This document shows, piece after piece, positions 15,551 to 23,507 of a DNA stretch of 64,000 nt (position 1 is its first letter; each line of letters starts with the position of its first letter). Under the pieces are notes generated by a model. It ran no database searches and had not been told where the DNA came from. It worked only from the letters and a program-made list of their open reading frames with translations. The position numbers were made by a program, and so were the translations under genes. The stretch comes from Azorhizobium caulinodans ORS 571 (GTDB taxonomy: Bacteria; Pseudomonadota; Alphaproteobacteria; Rhizobiales; Xanthobacteraceae), in contig NC_009937.1 in NCBI RefSeq assembly GCF_000010525.1, positions 687,501 to 751,500 of the forward strand, read 5' to 3'.

Positions 15551-16019
15551 GCGCGCCGCCTCATCGTGATTGCATTCGACTTGGGACTTTGGCTGGGGCC
15601 GGTGTCCCGGACGGACGGAGCAAAGATCGGCCTGAACCTGCCTCTGCTCTGGAGTGCAATCTTCCCTTTCAACCTTGCACGGGCGTTGCAGCGATTGAGG
15701 CGGGAAAAAGGACGGGCAGCCTTGGCTTTCAGGGGGGCAGCCGAGGGGGAGAATGCCCTTGATTCCACTGCGGAATCTCCGCGGTGGACGGCGGCCTCAA
15801 TCACCGGGGCGCTTCAGGGTTCCGCAGCCGCGCGCGCGAGGTTGTATTGGGAGAGGTAGGTGCGTGCCGAAGGGGCGGAGCAGGCTTGCAAGCCGGGTCT
15901 TCGAGCCCATCCGAATACGGCCGTGCCGCCGCGGGCAGAGCGACACCTGGCCCCGCTGCACAGACGCCCAGCCGGAGCCTTTCGGGGCCTCCGACCGGGG
16001 ATCTTGGGGGCCGTGCAGC
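15551..16019. other. Intergenic control region upstream of fliF
   Basis: 469 bases between fliP (end) and fliF (start), no gene seen. It holds the 13-bp element shared with the flgB upstream region (15671-15683), a TTGCA-N6-TTGCA direct repeat overlapping it (15675-15690), and a GTGCAA/TTGCAC dyad (15654-15680). In Brucella FtcR binds upstream of fliF, so this is the natural place for an FtcR site. Confidence 0.5.
15671..15683 (-). promoter_or_regulatory. 13-bp element shared by fliF and flgB upstream regions
   Basis: The minus strand reads CCCGTGCAAGGTT, identical to 22891-22903 upstream of flgB and in the same orientation to its gene. It lies 121-133 bases before the fliF start and is one arm of the dyad GTGCAA...TTGCAC. 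A candidate FtcR box or promoter element. Confidence 0.45.
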
Positions 16020-16898
16020 TCAGAAGAAGGAGCGCACGAGCCCGCTGACGAGGATGTTCCAGCCGTCGATCAGGACGAAGAACAGGATCTTGAACGGCAG
16101 GGCGAGGGCCGCCGGCGACATCATCATCATGCCCATGGACATCACGAGGGTCGCCACGATCATGTCGATGATGAGGAACGGCAGGATGATGAGGAAGCCG
16201 ATCTCGAAGCCGCGCCGCAGTTCGGAGATCATGAAGGCGGGAATGAGGATCCGCAGTTCGATCTGCCGCTCGGGCTGGGCATTCTGGTCCCGGTTCGGGC
16301 TCGTGGCCGGAGCCGAATTGTTCTGGGCCGCCGTCTCGGGATCGTTCTTCGACGGCCGGCCGGTGGCCGCCGCGATGTCCGCGAAGAGGCGCAGGTCCTT
16401 CGGGCGTACCTGTGAGAGCATGAACTCCCGGAACGGTTCGGAGATCTTCGTGAAGGCCTCCTCTTCGGTGATCTTGCGCTCGGTCAGCGGCCGCACGCCC
16501 TCGGTCCAGGCCTTATCGAAGGTCGGACCCATGACGTAGAAGGTCATGAACAGGGACAGGCTGATGAGTACGAGGTTCGCCGGCGTGCTCGAAAGGCCGA
16601 GGCCGGAGCGCAGGAAGGAGAGGGCGATCACGAAGCGGGTGAAGCTCGTCACCATGATGAGCAGGCCCGGTGCGATCGACAGCACCGTCAGCACCATCAC
16701 CATCTGGATGATGCGACCGCTCACCGCGCCGCCATTGTCCCCGAGCAGCGAGTCGAGCGACGGAATCTGGGTATCACCCTGCACCCGGTTCTGGGCGTAG
16801 GCGAGACCGGCCGAAAACAGCAGGCCGAGCAAAGCGAGCAGGCAGGGGCGGATCAGGGACCAGACGTTGCGATGGCCCTTCGGAGCGGGGCGGCTCAT
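16020..16898 (-). CDS. fliP: Flagellar export gate protein FliP
   Basis: 292 residues. A signal-like N-terminal helix (LIRPCLLALLGLLFSAGLAYA) and four membrane helices are visible, with family motifs TSFTRFVIALSFLR, TFYVMGPTF and the C-terminal FKILFFVLIDGWNIL. It is longer than the approximately 245-residue enterobacterial protein, mainly through a hydrophilic Asn/Pro-rich insert (about 168-205) in the loop before the third helix. FliP forms the core of the export gate with FliQ and FliR. It ends the motA-to-fliP block and overlaps fliL by four bases. Confidence 0.94.
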   Translation of the reverse strand: MSRPAPKGHRNVWSLIRPCLLALLGLLFSAGLAYAQNRVQGDTQIPSLDSLLGDNGGAVSGRIIQMVMVLTVLSIAPGLLIMVTSFTRFVIALSFLRSGLGLSSTPANLVLISLSLFMTFYVMGPTFDKAWTEGVRPLTERKITEEEAFTKISEPFREFMLSQVRPKDLRLFADIAAATGRPSKNDPETAAQNNSAPATSPNRDQNAQPERQIELRILIPAFMISELRRGFEIGFLIILPFLIIDMIVATLVMSMGMMMMSPAALALPFKILFFVLIDGWNILVSGLVRSFF

Positions 16899-17425
16899 TG
16901 CACCACCAGCGTCTCGATGATGAGTTCGTCCACGCGCCCTTCGCTGCGGACGCGGGCACGCTCGTTGAGGTCCTCGCGCAGCTGCTGGAGCGCGCTCGGG
17001 CCCTCGAACTGGCTGAGCGTCAGCGTGCGCAGATACGACATCATGTCCTCGCGCAGCGTGGATTCCGTCAGCGCGGGGTTGGCGAGGGCGCCGTTCTTGA
17101 AAACGAAGGAAGATTCGATGCGGACCCAGGTGTTCGGCGGGCTCGCGAGGTTCACGATCACCGGCTTCATGGGCTGCATCATGGTGTTGCCGGCATAGAA
17201 GAGCTGCTGCTCCTTCTTCACCGGCTCTTCCTTCGCCTTGGCTGCAACCACCTTTTCCACGGTGGTGGCCAACTGGACGCCGAGCCCGCCGCCGGTGGCG
17301 ACGCCGAGCACGGTGAGGATCAGGATGGCAAGGATCAAGCCCTTGGTGCCGTTCTGCTCCTTGCCCCCGGCACCGGTTGCTGCCGCCACGGTCGCGGACT
17401 TTGCCTTATCGTCTGACGCGGCCAT
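16895..17425 (-). CDS. fliL: Stator-associated protein FliL
   Basis: 176 residues. One membrane helix near residues 28-50 (GLILAILILTVLGVATGGGLG) is followed by a periplasmic domain with PVIVNLASPPNTWVRIESSFVF and a C-terminal helix LQQLREDLNERARVRS. This is the FliL layout: single-pass protein with a stomatin-like ring domain around the stator. It lies between flgH and fliP as in other rhizobia. Start preceded by a GGGGGG-rich ribosome site. Confidence 0.9.
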   Translation of the reverse strand: MAASDDKAKSATVAAATGAGGKEQNGTKGLILAILILTVLGVATGGGLGVQLATTVEKVVAAKAKEEPVKKEQQLFYAGNTMMQPMKPVIVNLASPPNTWVRIESSFVFKNGALANPALTESTLREDMMSYLRTLTLSQFEGPSALQQLREDLNERARVRSEGRVDELIIETLVVQ

Positions 17426-17443
17426 GGAACCCCCCTGGTCCGC

Positions 17444-18163
17444 TTACATCGGGTTGACGGCGTCGAACAGGCGCTGGCCCCAGGCCGGCTGCTGGACGTC
17501 GTTGAGGCGGCCGCGACCGGCGTAGGAGATGCGGGCTTCCGCCACCTTGTCGTAGGCCACCGTATTGTTCGAGGTGACGTCGAGCGGATTCACGATGCCG
17601 CCCAGCGTCAGGACGCGGACCTCGTAGTTCACGAGGATTTCCTGCGAGCCGTTGATGACGAGATTGCCGTTGGGCATGACCTCGGTGACCACGGCGGCGA
17701 GCGACAGACGCAGCTTTTCGGAGCGGTCGATCTTGCCCTTGCCGTCGGTGCTGGTGTCGCCCGTCAGGCCGAGATTGCCAGAGGCGCTGCCCGAGGTCGA
17801 ACCGCTCTGGAAGCCGGACAGGTTGAGCGCCGACGCGAAGCCGACGTCGCTGGCCGACTTGCGCGAGCGGTTGGTGTTGTTGTCGAGCTGGGCCTTGTCG
17901 TCGATGTCGATGGTGATGCGGATGACATCGCCCACCGCCGCCGCGCGCAGGGCGCGGTACATGCTCTGGCTGTTCAGATTGTAGGCGGAGCGAAAGGTCC
18001 GCTCCTTGGCCTGCTGGAACGGCTGCGGCACCGGCATGCGCCCGGCCTCGAGGCCCTGGCCGACCGGAGTCAGCGTGGGGCCATAGGCGAGGCTGTCATA
18101 GGAATTGGTCTGGCAGGCGGCGAGAAGCAGCGCGCTGGCCGTCGCAAGAATGACGGGCTTCAT
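17444..18163 (-). CDS. flgH: Flagellar L-ring lipoprotein FlgH
   Basis: 239 residues with a lipoprotein signal (LLLAACQ, lipid on Cys17). The conserved FlgH stretches RSAYNLNSQSMYRAL, VGDVIRITIDIDDKAQLDNNT and PNGNLVINGSQEILVNYE are present. FlgH forms the outer-membrane ring of the flagellar bushing. The start codon overlaps the motE stop, so the two are translationally coupled. Confidence 0.94.
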   Translation of the reverse strand: MKPVILATASALLLAACQTNSYDSLAYGPTLTPVGQGLEAGRMPVPQPFQQAKERTFRSAYNLNSQSMYRALRAAAVGDVIRITIDIDDKAQLDNNTNRSRKSASDVGFASALNLSGFQSGSTSGSASGNLGLTGDTSTDGKGKIDRSEKLRLSLAAVVTEVMPNGNLVINGSQEILVNYEVRVLTLGGIVNPLDVTSNNTVAYDKVAEARISYAGRGRLNDVQQPAWGQRLFDAVNPM

Positions 18164-18858
18164 CAGGAACGTCCTTCCGCTTGGGCCTGGGCGCGACGGC
18201 TGATGCCCACCATGGTGTTGGTGAGGGTCGCGGCGCGCGCCGGCTCCATTTCGTTGAGGATGGCGCTGGCGGAGCGCGGATTGAGCTTGGCGAGGATGGC
18301 GGCGGCGGCCTCGTCCTGCATCACCGAGATCTGGGCGGCAGCAGCGTCCGGACGCATCTGCGAGATCACGGAGATGAGGGCCTCGTCGGCCTTCTTCAGG
18401 AAGGCCTCGCGGCGCTGCAGCCAGTCCTGATACTCGGCGCGCTTGGCCTCGAGGGCGGCAATGCGCGAGTCGATTTCCTTCTCCATGGCGGCGAGCGCAG
18501 CCGCCTGGCGGGCGAAGCGGGCGTCGGAAGCGGAGTTGGCGATGTTCCGGCAGTAGGCGAGCGCATTGTCGTCGCGCGCATCACCGGCGGCGGCGGTCTG
18601 CTGCTGGGCCTGCACCGCCGGCGCGATCGAGAGGGCGGCGACAACGGCGAGGGCAAGTGCGGCCCAGCGGCGTCCGGCGCGGACCGGCGCGGCCACGACC
18701 TGGGTCACTGCGTGGGAGAGACCGGCCCGCAGGCGGGCGTTCTCATGGCTCAGCCGGGCGATACGCGAGGCGCCAACGGCACCGATCACGATGGCCCCGG
18801 AGGCGACGCCCAGAAGATAGGGGATGAGGAGCTGCCACAGGGTCGTCTGCGCAAACAT
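18163..18858 (-). CDS. motE: MotE, chaperone of MotC
   Basis: 231 residues from ATG 18858, which follows AGGAGG by 7 bases; a longer frame upstream lacks a ribosome site. Two hydrophobic N-terminal segments (about 8-30 and 65-85) lead to a coiled coil (AAMEKEIDSRIAALEAKRAEYQDWL) and a C-terminal MgtE-N-like helical domain (AAAILAKLNPRSASAILNEMEPARAATL). In Sinorhizobium MotE is a periplasmic chaperone needed for MotC folding. It lies between flgI and flgH, the usual rhizobial position. The first hydrophobic segment with the ASRIARLSHENARL stretch is more than a plain signal peptide and suggests a membrane anchor. Confidence 0.85.
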   Translation of the reverse strand: MFAQTTLWQLLIPYLLGVASGAIVIGAVGASRIARLSHENARLRAGLSHAVTQVVAAPVRAGRRWAALALAVVAALSIAPAVQAQQQTAAAGDARDDNALAYCRNIANSASDARFARQAAALAAMEKEIDSRIAALEAKRAEYQDWLQRREAFLKKADEALISVISQMRPDAAAAQISVMQDEAAAAILAKLNPRSASAILNEMEPARAATLTNTMVGISRRAQAQAEGRS

Positions 18859-19205
18859 CACTGAGCCTCCTTGCGATGGGGAAACCCGGAAGATGCACTG
18901 CCGCACCTTGCGTCAAGCTGGGTCTGCGCGACGCTGGGGAGCGTGCCCGACCCGGACGGGATAATGCGGCGCGGCCGCTGTCCCGGCGCGGCCGTCATGG
19001 CCGCTCGAATGCCCTTGGCGTACATCGGCATCTTCCTCGAAGGCTCCGACGAGCCCGCTTGGCGCGGGCACATGTCGGGGCTGAGCGCGGGGCCGCAGGT
19101 TCCGGTGAAGGTTCCCGCGGCTCACGCCATCTCAATGTGCTTTTCAGGGGTACAGACCAATGCTTGCGCCACGCTGTCATGCGGCGCGGCACGCACCGCC
19201 GGTCG
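18859..19205. other. Intergenic region between flgI and motE
   Basis: 347 bases without a recognisable gene inside an otherwise tightly packed block. It suggests an internal promoter for motE-flgH-fliL-fliP. A GCAAGGT core lies at 18905-18911, 47 bases before the motE start. Nothing else stands out. Confidence 0.45.
18905..18911 (-). promoter_or_regulatory. GCAAGGT motif upstream of motE
   Basis: The minus strand reads GACGCAAGGTGCGG. The distance to the start codon (47 bases) is close to that of the same core before flgB (43 bases). Candidate promoter or FtcR element. Confidence 0.3.
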
Positions 19206-20306
19206 CTACTGGACCACAAGCTCCGCCTGCAGCGCGCCGGACGTCTTGATGGCCTGGAGGATCGCGATGATGTCGGAGGGTTTGAGGCCCAGCCTGTTGA
19301 GGCCCCGCACCAGTGTCTGGAGGTCGGTGCCCCGCACCACCGCCAGATGACCGCCGGCCTCGTCCGCCTGGATGTCGGTGCGCGGCACCACCACGGTGGA
19401 GCCGGAGGCGAAGGGATTCGGCTGCGACACCACCGGCGTCTCGGTGACGCGGACGGTCACGCTGCCCTGGGTCACGGCAACCGTCGAGACCTGCACGTTG
19501 CGGCCGATGACCACGGTGCCCGTGCGCTGGTCCACCACCACCTTGGCGGGCGTATCCACCTCGATGCCCAGCTCGCCGATCTCGGCAAGGAAACGGGCGG
19601 GATTGGCCTGGGGCGGACGCTGGACCACCACGGTGCGCAGGTCGCGCTCGCGGGCGAGCGGCCGGCCGTAACGCGCCTGGGTATAAGCGTTGATGGCATC
19701 GGCCATCAGCGAGGCGGTCTTGAAGTCCGGATTGGTGAGATCGATCAGATATTCGTTCAGGTCGCGGAGCTGGCCGGGAATCTGCCGTTCCACCAGCGCA
19801 CCGTTCGGGATGCGGCCGGACGTGGGCACGCCCTGGGTCAGCGTTTCCGCCTGCCCCTGCACGCTGAAGCCGGAGACGGCGAGCTGGCCCTGCGCCACCG
19901 CATAGGTCAGGCCGTCGGTATTGTTGAGCTGCGTGATAAGCAGCGTGCCGCCCTTCAGCGACGTGGCATCGCCGATGGAAGAGACCGTCACGTCCACCCG
20001 CGAGCCGATGGCCGCGAAGGCGGGCAGGTTGGCGGTCACCATCACGGCGGCGGTGTTGCGCGCGCGCAGCGGGCTGCCGACCACATTGATGCCCATGCGG
20101 TCGAGCATGGCCTGGAGGGCCTGCTCGGTGAAGGGCGAGTTGCGCAGCGTGTCGCCGGTGCCCTGGAGGCCCATGACGAGGCCGTAGCCGATGAGCTGGT
20201 TGTCGCGCACGCCCTGGACGGACGAGATGTCCTTGATGCGGGTCAGCGCCAGCGCCGGTCCCGCCAGAAGGACGACAAGCGCGGCGATCAGGAAGCGCGA
20301 GATCAT
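19206..20306 (-). CDS. flgI: Flagellar P-ring protein FlgI
   Basis: 366 residues with a Sec signal peptide (FLIAALVVLLAGPALA). Family motifs include RIKDISSVQGVRDNQLIGYGLV, LQGTGDTL, RNTAAVMVTANLPAFAAIGSR and VKVVVDQRTGTVVIG-like VVVDQRTGTVVIGRNV. FlgI forms the periplasmic ring that bears the rod in the wall. It overlaps the flgA stop by four bases (ATGA), keeping the chaperone and its client together. Confidence 0.95.
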   Translation of the reverse strand: MISRFLIAALVVLLAGPALALTRIKDISSVQGVRDNQLIGYGLVMGLQGTGDTLRNSPFTEQALQAMLDRMGINVVGSPLRARNTAAVMVTANLPAFAAIGSRVDVTVSSIGDATSLKGGTLLITQLNNTDGLTYAVAQGQLAVSGFSVQGQAETLTQGVPTSGRIPNGALVERQIPGQLRDLNEYLIDLTNPDFKTASLMADAINAYTQARYGRPLARERDLRTVVVQRPPQANPARFLAEIGELGIEVDTPAKVVVDQRTGTVVIGRNVQVSTVAVTQGSVTVRVTETPVVSQPNPFASGSTVVVPRTDIQADEAGGHLAVVRGTDLQTLVRGLNRLGLKPSDIIAILQAIKTSGALQAELVVQ

Positions 20307-20875
20307 TGGCCGCTCACCCGCACCGAGCCGTCGGATTGCACCGTGCCGGCGATGATGAGGCCGCTGTCGAGATTCTTGAGACGCACGATCTTGCCTACAG
20401 AGCCGTCTTCCATCGCCATGGCGAAGCCGGAGATGGTGAGGCCGCCTTCCTGCAGGACGACGGGGGCGAGGTGCCCGCGCGAGACCACCTGCGGATCGGC
20501 ATAGGCGTTGACCGGGATCGGCGTGCCGGCCTGGAGGCCGCGGCGGGCCACCTTGCCGATGAGCGCCTGGCGCGAGGTGGCCACCGCCACGCGGTCGGAC
20601 GGGCTGACCGAATAGGCGCGATCCACCAGCATGGAGTCGCTGATGGTGTCGCCGGGATAGATCGCGACCGCCGGAACCGGGAGCACGATGCTGGCAGGCT
20701 CCGGAATGGCCGGGGCCTGCGCCGAGGGCGCCGGAGCCTTGCTGCGCGCGGCGGCCTCCGCGGCTTCCGCCGCGGCGACACGCGAGGAGATGCTGAGGCC
20801 GGACGTGCTCTGCGCGGCGGCGGGCATCGTGGCGAGGCCCGCCAGTACGGCGAGCGCTGCGAGGATCGTGCGCAT
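20303..20875 (-). CDS. flgA: P-ring assembly chaperone FlgA
   Basis: 190 residues with a signal peptide (ILAALAVLAGLATMPAAA). The C-terminal SAF-like/ChapFlgA domain is visible: VYPGDTISDSML-like AIYPGDTISDSMLVDRAY, RRGLQAGTPIPVNAYADPQVVSRGH split by the domain, and GSVGKIVRLKNLDSG. It helps FlgI polymerise around the rod. An Ala/Pro-rich stretch (about 35-60) separates signal and domain. It lies between flgG and flgI. Confidence 0.9.
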   Translation of the reverse strand: MRTILAALAVLAGLATMPAAAQSTSGLSISSRVAAAEAAEAAARSKAPAPSAQAPAIPEPASIVLPVPAVAIYPGDTISDSMLVDRAYSVSPSDRVAVATSRQALIGKVARRGLQAGTPIPVNAYADPQVVSRGHLAPVVLQEGGLTISGFAMAMEDGSVGKIVRLKNLDSGLIIAGTVQSDGSVRVSGQ

Positions 20876-20916
20876 GGCGGCTCTGGTGTCCTTGATGGAG
20901 CTGACGGCGCGGGCCG

Positions 20917-21705
20917 TCAGCGGATGCCGGTGGAGACGGTCTTCGACATTTCGTCGGCGGCCTGGATCACCTTGGAGTTCATCTCGTAGGAGCGCTGGGC
21001 GGCGATCAGCTCGGTGATTTCCTTCACCGGATCGACGTTGGACGCCTCGAGGTAGCCCTGCTGGATCTTGCCGAAGCCCACGTCGCCGGCAACGCCGACG
21101 ATCGGCTGGCCAGACGCGAGTGTCTCGCGATAGAGGTTGTTGCCGAGCGGCTCCATGCCGGACTCGTTGGCGAAGTTCACGAGCGTGAGCTGGCCGAGGA
21201 GCTGCGGATTGGTCTGGTTCGGGATGGTCGCATAGACCTGCCCGCTCTCGTTGACCTGGATCTCCGTGGCGTTGTTCGGGAACTGGATCGCCGGGTTGAT
21301 CACATAGCCGTCCGAGGTGACGAGCTGGCCCGTCGCGCTGCGGTTGAACGAGCCCGCGCGGGTATAGACCGTCTGGCCGTCCGGCGTGGTGATCTCGAAC
21401 ATGCCGCGGCCGTTGACCGCGAGATCGAGCGTGTTGCCGGTCTGGGTCAGCGGGCCCTGGGTGTGCAGGTTGCGGATGCCAACCGTGCGGACGCCGAGGC
21501 CGAGCATCGCGCCTTCCGGAATCGCCTGGCCGCCGTCGCGGTTCGGGATGCCCTGGGTGCGCTCGGACTGGTAGAGCAGGTCGGAGAATTCGGCGCGGGC
21601 CCGCTTGAAGCCGGTCGTGTTGATGTTCGCGATGTTGTTCGCGATCACTTCCACGTTCGTCTGCTGGGCATTCATGCCGGTTGCGGCGATAGCGAGTGCT
21701 CTCAT
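20917..21705 (-). CDS. flgG: Distal rod protein FlgG
   Basis: 262 residues, the normal length. It has the N-terminal rod/hook motif ([25 protein letters not shown] in outline), the middle [20 protein letters not shown] and the C-terminal coiled coil [18 protein letters not shown]. It makes the distal rod on which the hook assembles. The ATG follows GAGGAG by 8 bases. fliE lies 12 bases upstream and flgA 41 bases downstream. Confidence 0.96.
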   Translation of the reverse strand: MRALAIAATGMNAQQTNVEVIANNIANINTTGFKRARAEFSDLLYQSERTQGIPNRDGGQAIPEGAMLGLGVRTVGIRNLHTQGPLTQTGNTLDLAVNGRGMFEITTPDGQTVYTRAGSFNRSATGQLVTSDGYVINPAIQFPNNATEIQVNESGQVYATIPNQTNPQLLGQLTLVNFANESGMEPLGNNLYRETLASGQPIVGVAGDVGFGKIQQGYLEASNVDPVKEITELIAAQRSYEMNSKVIQAADEMSKTVSTGIR

Positions 21706-21717
21706 GATGCGGACTCC

Positions 21718-22047
21718 TCAGATCGCCATACGGCTGACTTCTTGATACGCGGCGACCACCTTGTCGCGCACGGCGATGGCGGTCTGCAGGGTCTGCTCGG
21801 CGGACATCACCGCTTCGACCACCTGCTGGATGGAGGCCTTGCCCTGGATGGCCGCGATACCGGCGGCTTCACCCTGGCGCACGGTCTTCATGGCGTCGGT
21901 GGTGACGCTGGCGAGCACGTCGCCGAAGTCGGCGCCCTGCTGGCCGTTGAGGGCGGTCAGCTTGGTCTCGGTCGTCTCCATCTTCGTGGAGGAGATCGAG
22001 GTGGGCGTGCGCAGACTGGAGCTCAGGGCGGAGACGGTTTCGATCAT
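21718..22047 (-). CDS. fliE: Flagellar hook-basal body adaptor FliE
   Basis: 109 residues, matching the family. The core [20 protein letters not shown] and the C-terminal helix [23 protein letters not shown] with YQEVSRM are typical. FliE links the MS ring to the proximal rod. Start overlaps the flgC stop by four bases. Confidence 0.93.
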   Translation of the reverse strand: MIETVSALSSSLRTPTSISSTKMETTETKLTALNGQQGADFGDVLASVTTDAMKTVRQGEAAGIAAIQGKASIQQVVEAVMSAEQTLQTAIAVRDKVVAAYQEVSRMAI

Positions 22048-22466
22048 GACTGCGTCCTCAGGAGGTCCACGGTCATCGCCACCATGGAGCGGGTCTGCTT
22101 GATCATCTGGAGGTTGGCTTCGTAGGAGCGGTTGGCTTCGCGCATGTCCGCCATTTCCGTGAGCATGTTCACGTTGGGCAGCTTGACCATGCCGCTCTCA
22201 TCCGCCGCCGGATTGCCGGGGTCGTATTCGGTGAGGAAGGGCGCCTGATCGACGCCGAGGCTCTTCACCTTCACGTTGGAGGCGCCGAGCGTGCGGTCGA
22301 GCTCGGCCTGGAACTGGATTGTCTTGCGCGTATAGGGGTCGGCGCCGGGCGTCGAACCGGTGGAGCGCATGTTGGCGAGGTTTTCCGAAACCACCCGCAT
22401 GCGCTGCGCCTGAACCTGGAGGCCGCTGCCGGCGATCTGGCCGGCCACCTTCAAGGGATCGATCAT
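22044..22466 (-). CDS. flgC: Proximal rod protein FlgC
   Basis: 140 residues. Start ATG at 22466 follows AGGAG by 6 bases and overlaps the flgB stop by one base (TGATG); a TTG three bases upstream is less likely. Motifs [24 protein letters not shown] near the N-terminus and [22 protein letters not shown] near the C-terminus are characteristic of FlgC. Confidence 0.95.
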   Translation of the reverse strand: MIDPLKVAGQIAGSGLQVQAQRMRVVSENLANMRSTGSTPGADPYTRKTIQFQAELDRTLGASNVKVKSLGVDQAPFLTEYDPGNPAADESGMVKLPNVNMLTEMADMREANRSYEANLQMIKQTRSMVAMTVDLLRTQS

Positions 22467-22849
22467 CAAGAGCTCCTAACGCTCGTAAGGATCATGCGGT
22501 TGAAGGCACGCACGATGTTGGTGTTGAGGGTGTAGGTGCGGTTGACGTCGGCCGCCTTCAGCATCTCCTGGTCGAGATTGACCGAGTTGCCGGAGGCGGT
22601 GACTTCCCACGAGTCCGATTCCTTCGTCTTCGAAGTCTCGGCGCCCGCGAAGGGCACGCCCATATGCCCGGGCTCCGTCGTCGCCATGCTCAGACGGGTC
22701 TTGTTCATGACAGCCGAGAAAGGCTCGACCTCCCGGGCCTGGTAGCCCGGCGTATTGGCATTGGCGATGTTGCCGGTGATGGTCGCCTGCCGCACCGAGG
22801 CCCAGCGGGCCTGACGCGATGCAAGGTCGAACAGGTACAAAGGATCCAA
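22466..22849 (-). CDS. flgB: Proximal rod protein FlgB
   Basis: 127 residues from a TTG at 22849 that lies 5 bases after GGGAGG; the frame extends 126 bases further but that part is Pro-rich and unlike FlgB, so the TTG is preferred. The body [36 protein letters not shown] and the C-terminal [21 protein letters not shown] fit the family. It begins the flgBC-fliE-flgG run; 205 bases upstream are non-coding and hold a 13-bp element shared with fliF. Confidence 0.88.
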   Translation of the reverse strand: MDPLYLFDLASRQARWASVRQATITGNIANANTPGYQAREVEPFSAVMNKTRLSMATTEPGHMGVPFAGAETSKTKESDSWEVTASGNSVNLDQEMLKAADVNRTYTLNTNIVRAFNRMILTSVRSS

Positions 22850-22890
22850 CGGGTCCTCCCGGATCGTCTCGGGACCAACCCTAGGTGTGA

Positions 22891-22903
22891 AACCTTGCAC
22901 GGG
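22891..22903 (-). promoter_or_regulatory. 13-bp element shared by flgB and fliF upstream regions
   Basis: Minus strand CCCGTGCAAGGTT, 42-54 bases before the flgB start, identical to the element upstream of fliF and oriented the same way. Candidate FtcR box or promoter part. Confidence 0.45.
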
Positions 22904-23054
22904 GCTGGCGCTCGGATCGGGAACCGGGCCGACGGGCGGGAACGAACCCAAGGGGCGCCGTTCGTGCCGGGACAAGGCCTGGGCGCGGGTCCGGTAGGAG
23001 GTCGTGTCGGAACGCTGGAATGCCGCGGGGTGGCGTGAAGCTGTCGGCGGCGTC

Positions 23055-23507
23055 TCAGGCCGGCAGGCGGCACTCGTCCAGCGCGTGCTGGAAACGCAGG
23101 AAGCTGTCCTCGATGGAGGCGACAGGTTCGGTGAAGACGATGCCTTCGATGGTGATGCCGATTCCCTTGCCGTCGAACTCGATGCGGAAATAGGCCGTCA
23201 GATCGATGTGCTGGAGTTCCATCTCCAGCGTGACCACCGGCGGGGCACCCCACTCCTCGACGATGTTGGCATGGTGCGTGTAGTGCAGCAGCCCCGGGCG
23301 CAGCGACAGCTCGGCCGAGGAGGCGACGATATCGTCGATGTTCTGGTCCTGCCGGCCGTGGATATAGCCGATGATGACGCCGGCGTTGGTATAGAAGAGT
23401 TCACCGAGGAAATGACGAAGGCATTCTGCGAGCGCGCGCTCGTAGACCATCAAGCGCTGCTCGCCGACCGTCGCCCGGTTGACCACATGGTCATTGCTTG
23501 GCAGCAT
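23055..23507 (-). CDS. Unknown protein encoded between flhB and flgB
   Basis: 150 residues from ATG 23507, chosen because GAGG lies 5 bases before it; the frame is open further upstream without support. It overlaps the flhB stop by 17 bases and so belongs to the flagellar unit. No signal peptide or membrane segment is seen. The protein is acidic with an aromatic N-terminal half (YERALAECLRHFLGELFYTN, GYIHGRQDQN) and a beta-rich C-terminal half (VTLEMELQHIDLTAYFRIEF, GIGITIEGIVFTEP). I do not recognise the family. The location suggests a cytoplasmic accessory factor of export or basal body assembly. Confidence 0.75.
   Translation of the reverse strand: MLPSNDHVVNRATVGEQRLMVYERALAECLRHFLGELFYTNAGVIIGYIHGRQDQNIDDIVASSAELSLRPGLLHYTHHANIVEEWGAPPVVTLEMELQHIDLTAYFRIEFDGKGIGITIEGIVFTEPVASIEDSFLRFQHALDECRLPA

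Noticed and set aside
22850-22975. N-terminal extension of FlgB from an upstream ATG
   Set aside because: The extra 42 residues are Pro-rich and unlike FlgB; a TTG with a good ribosome site fits the family length.
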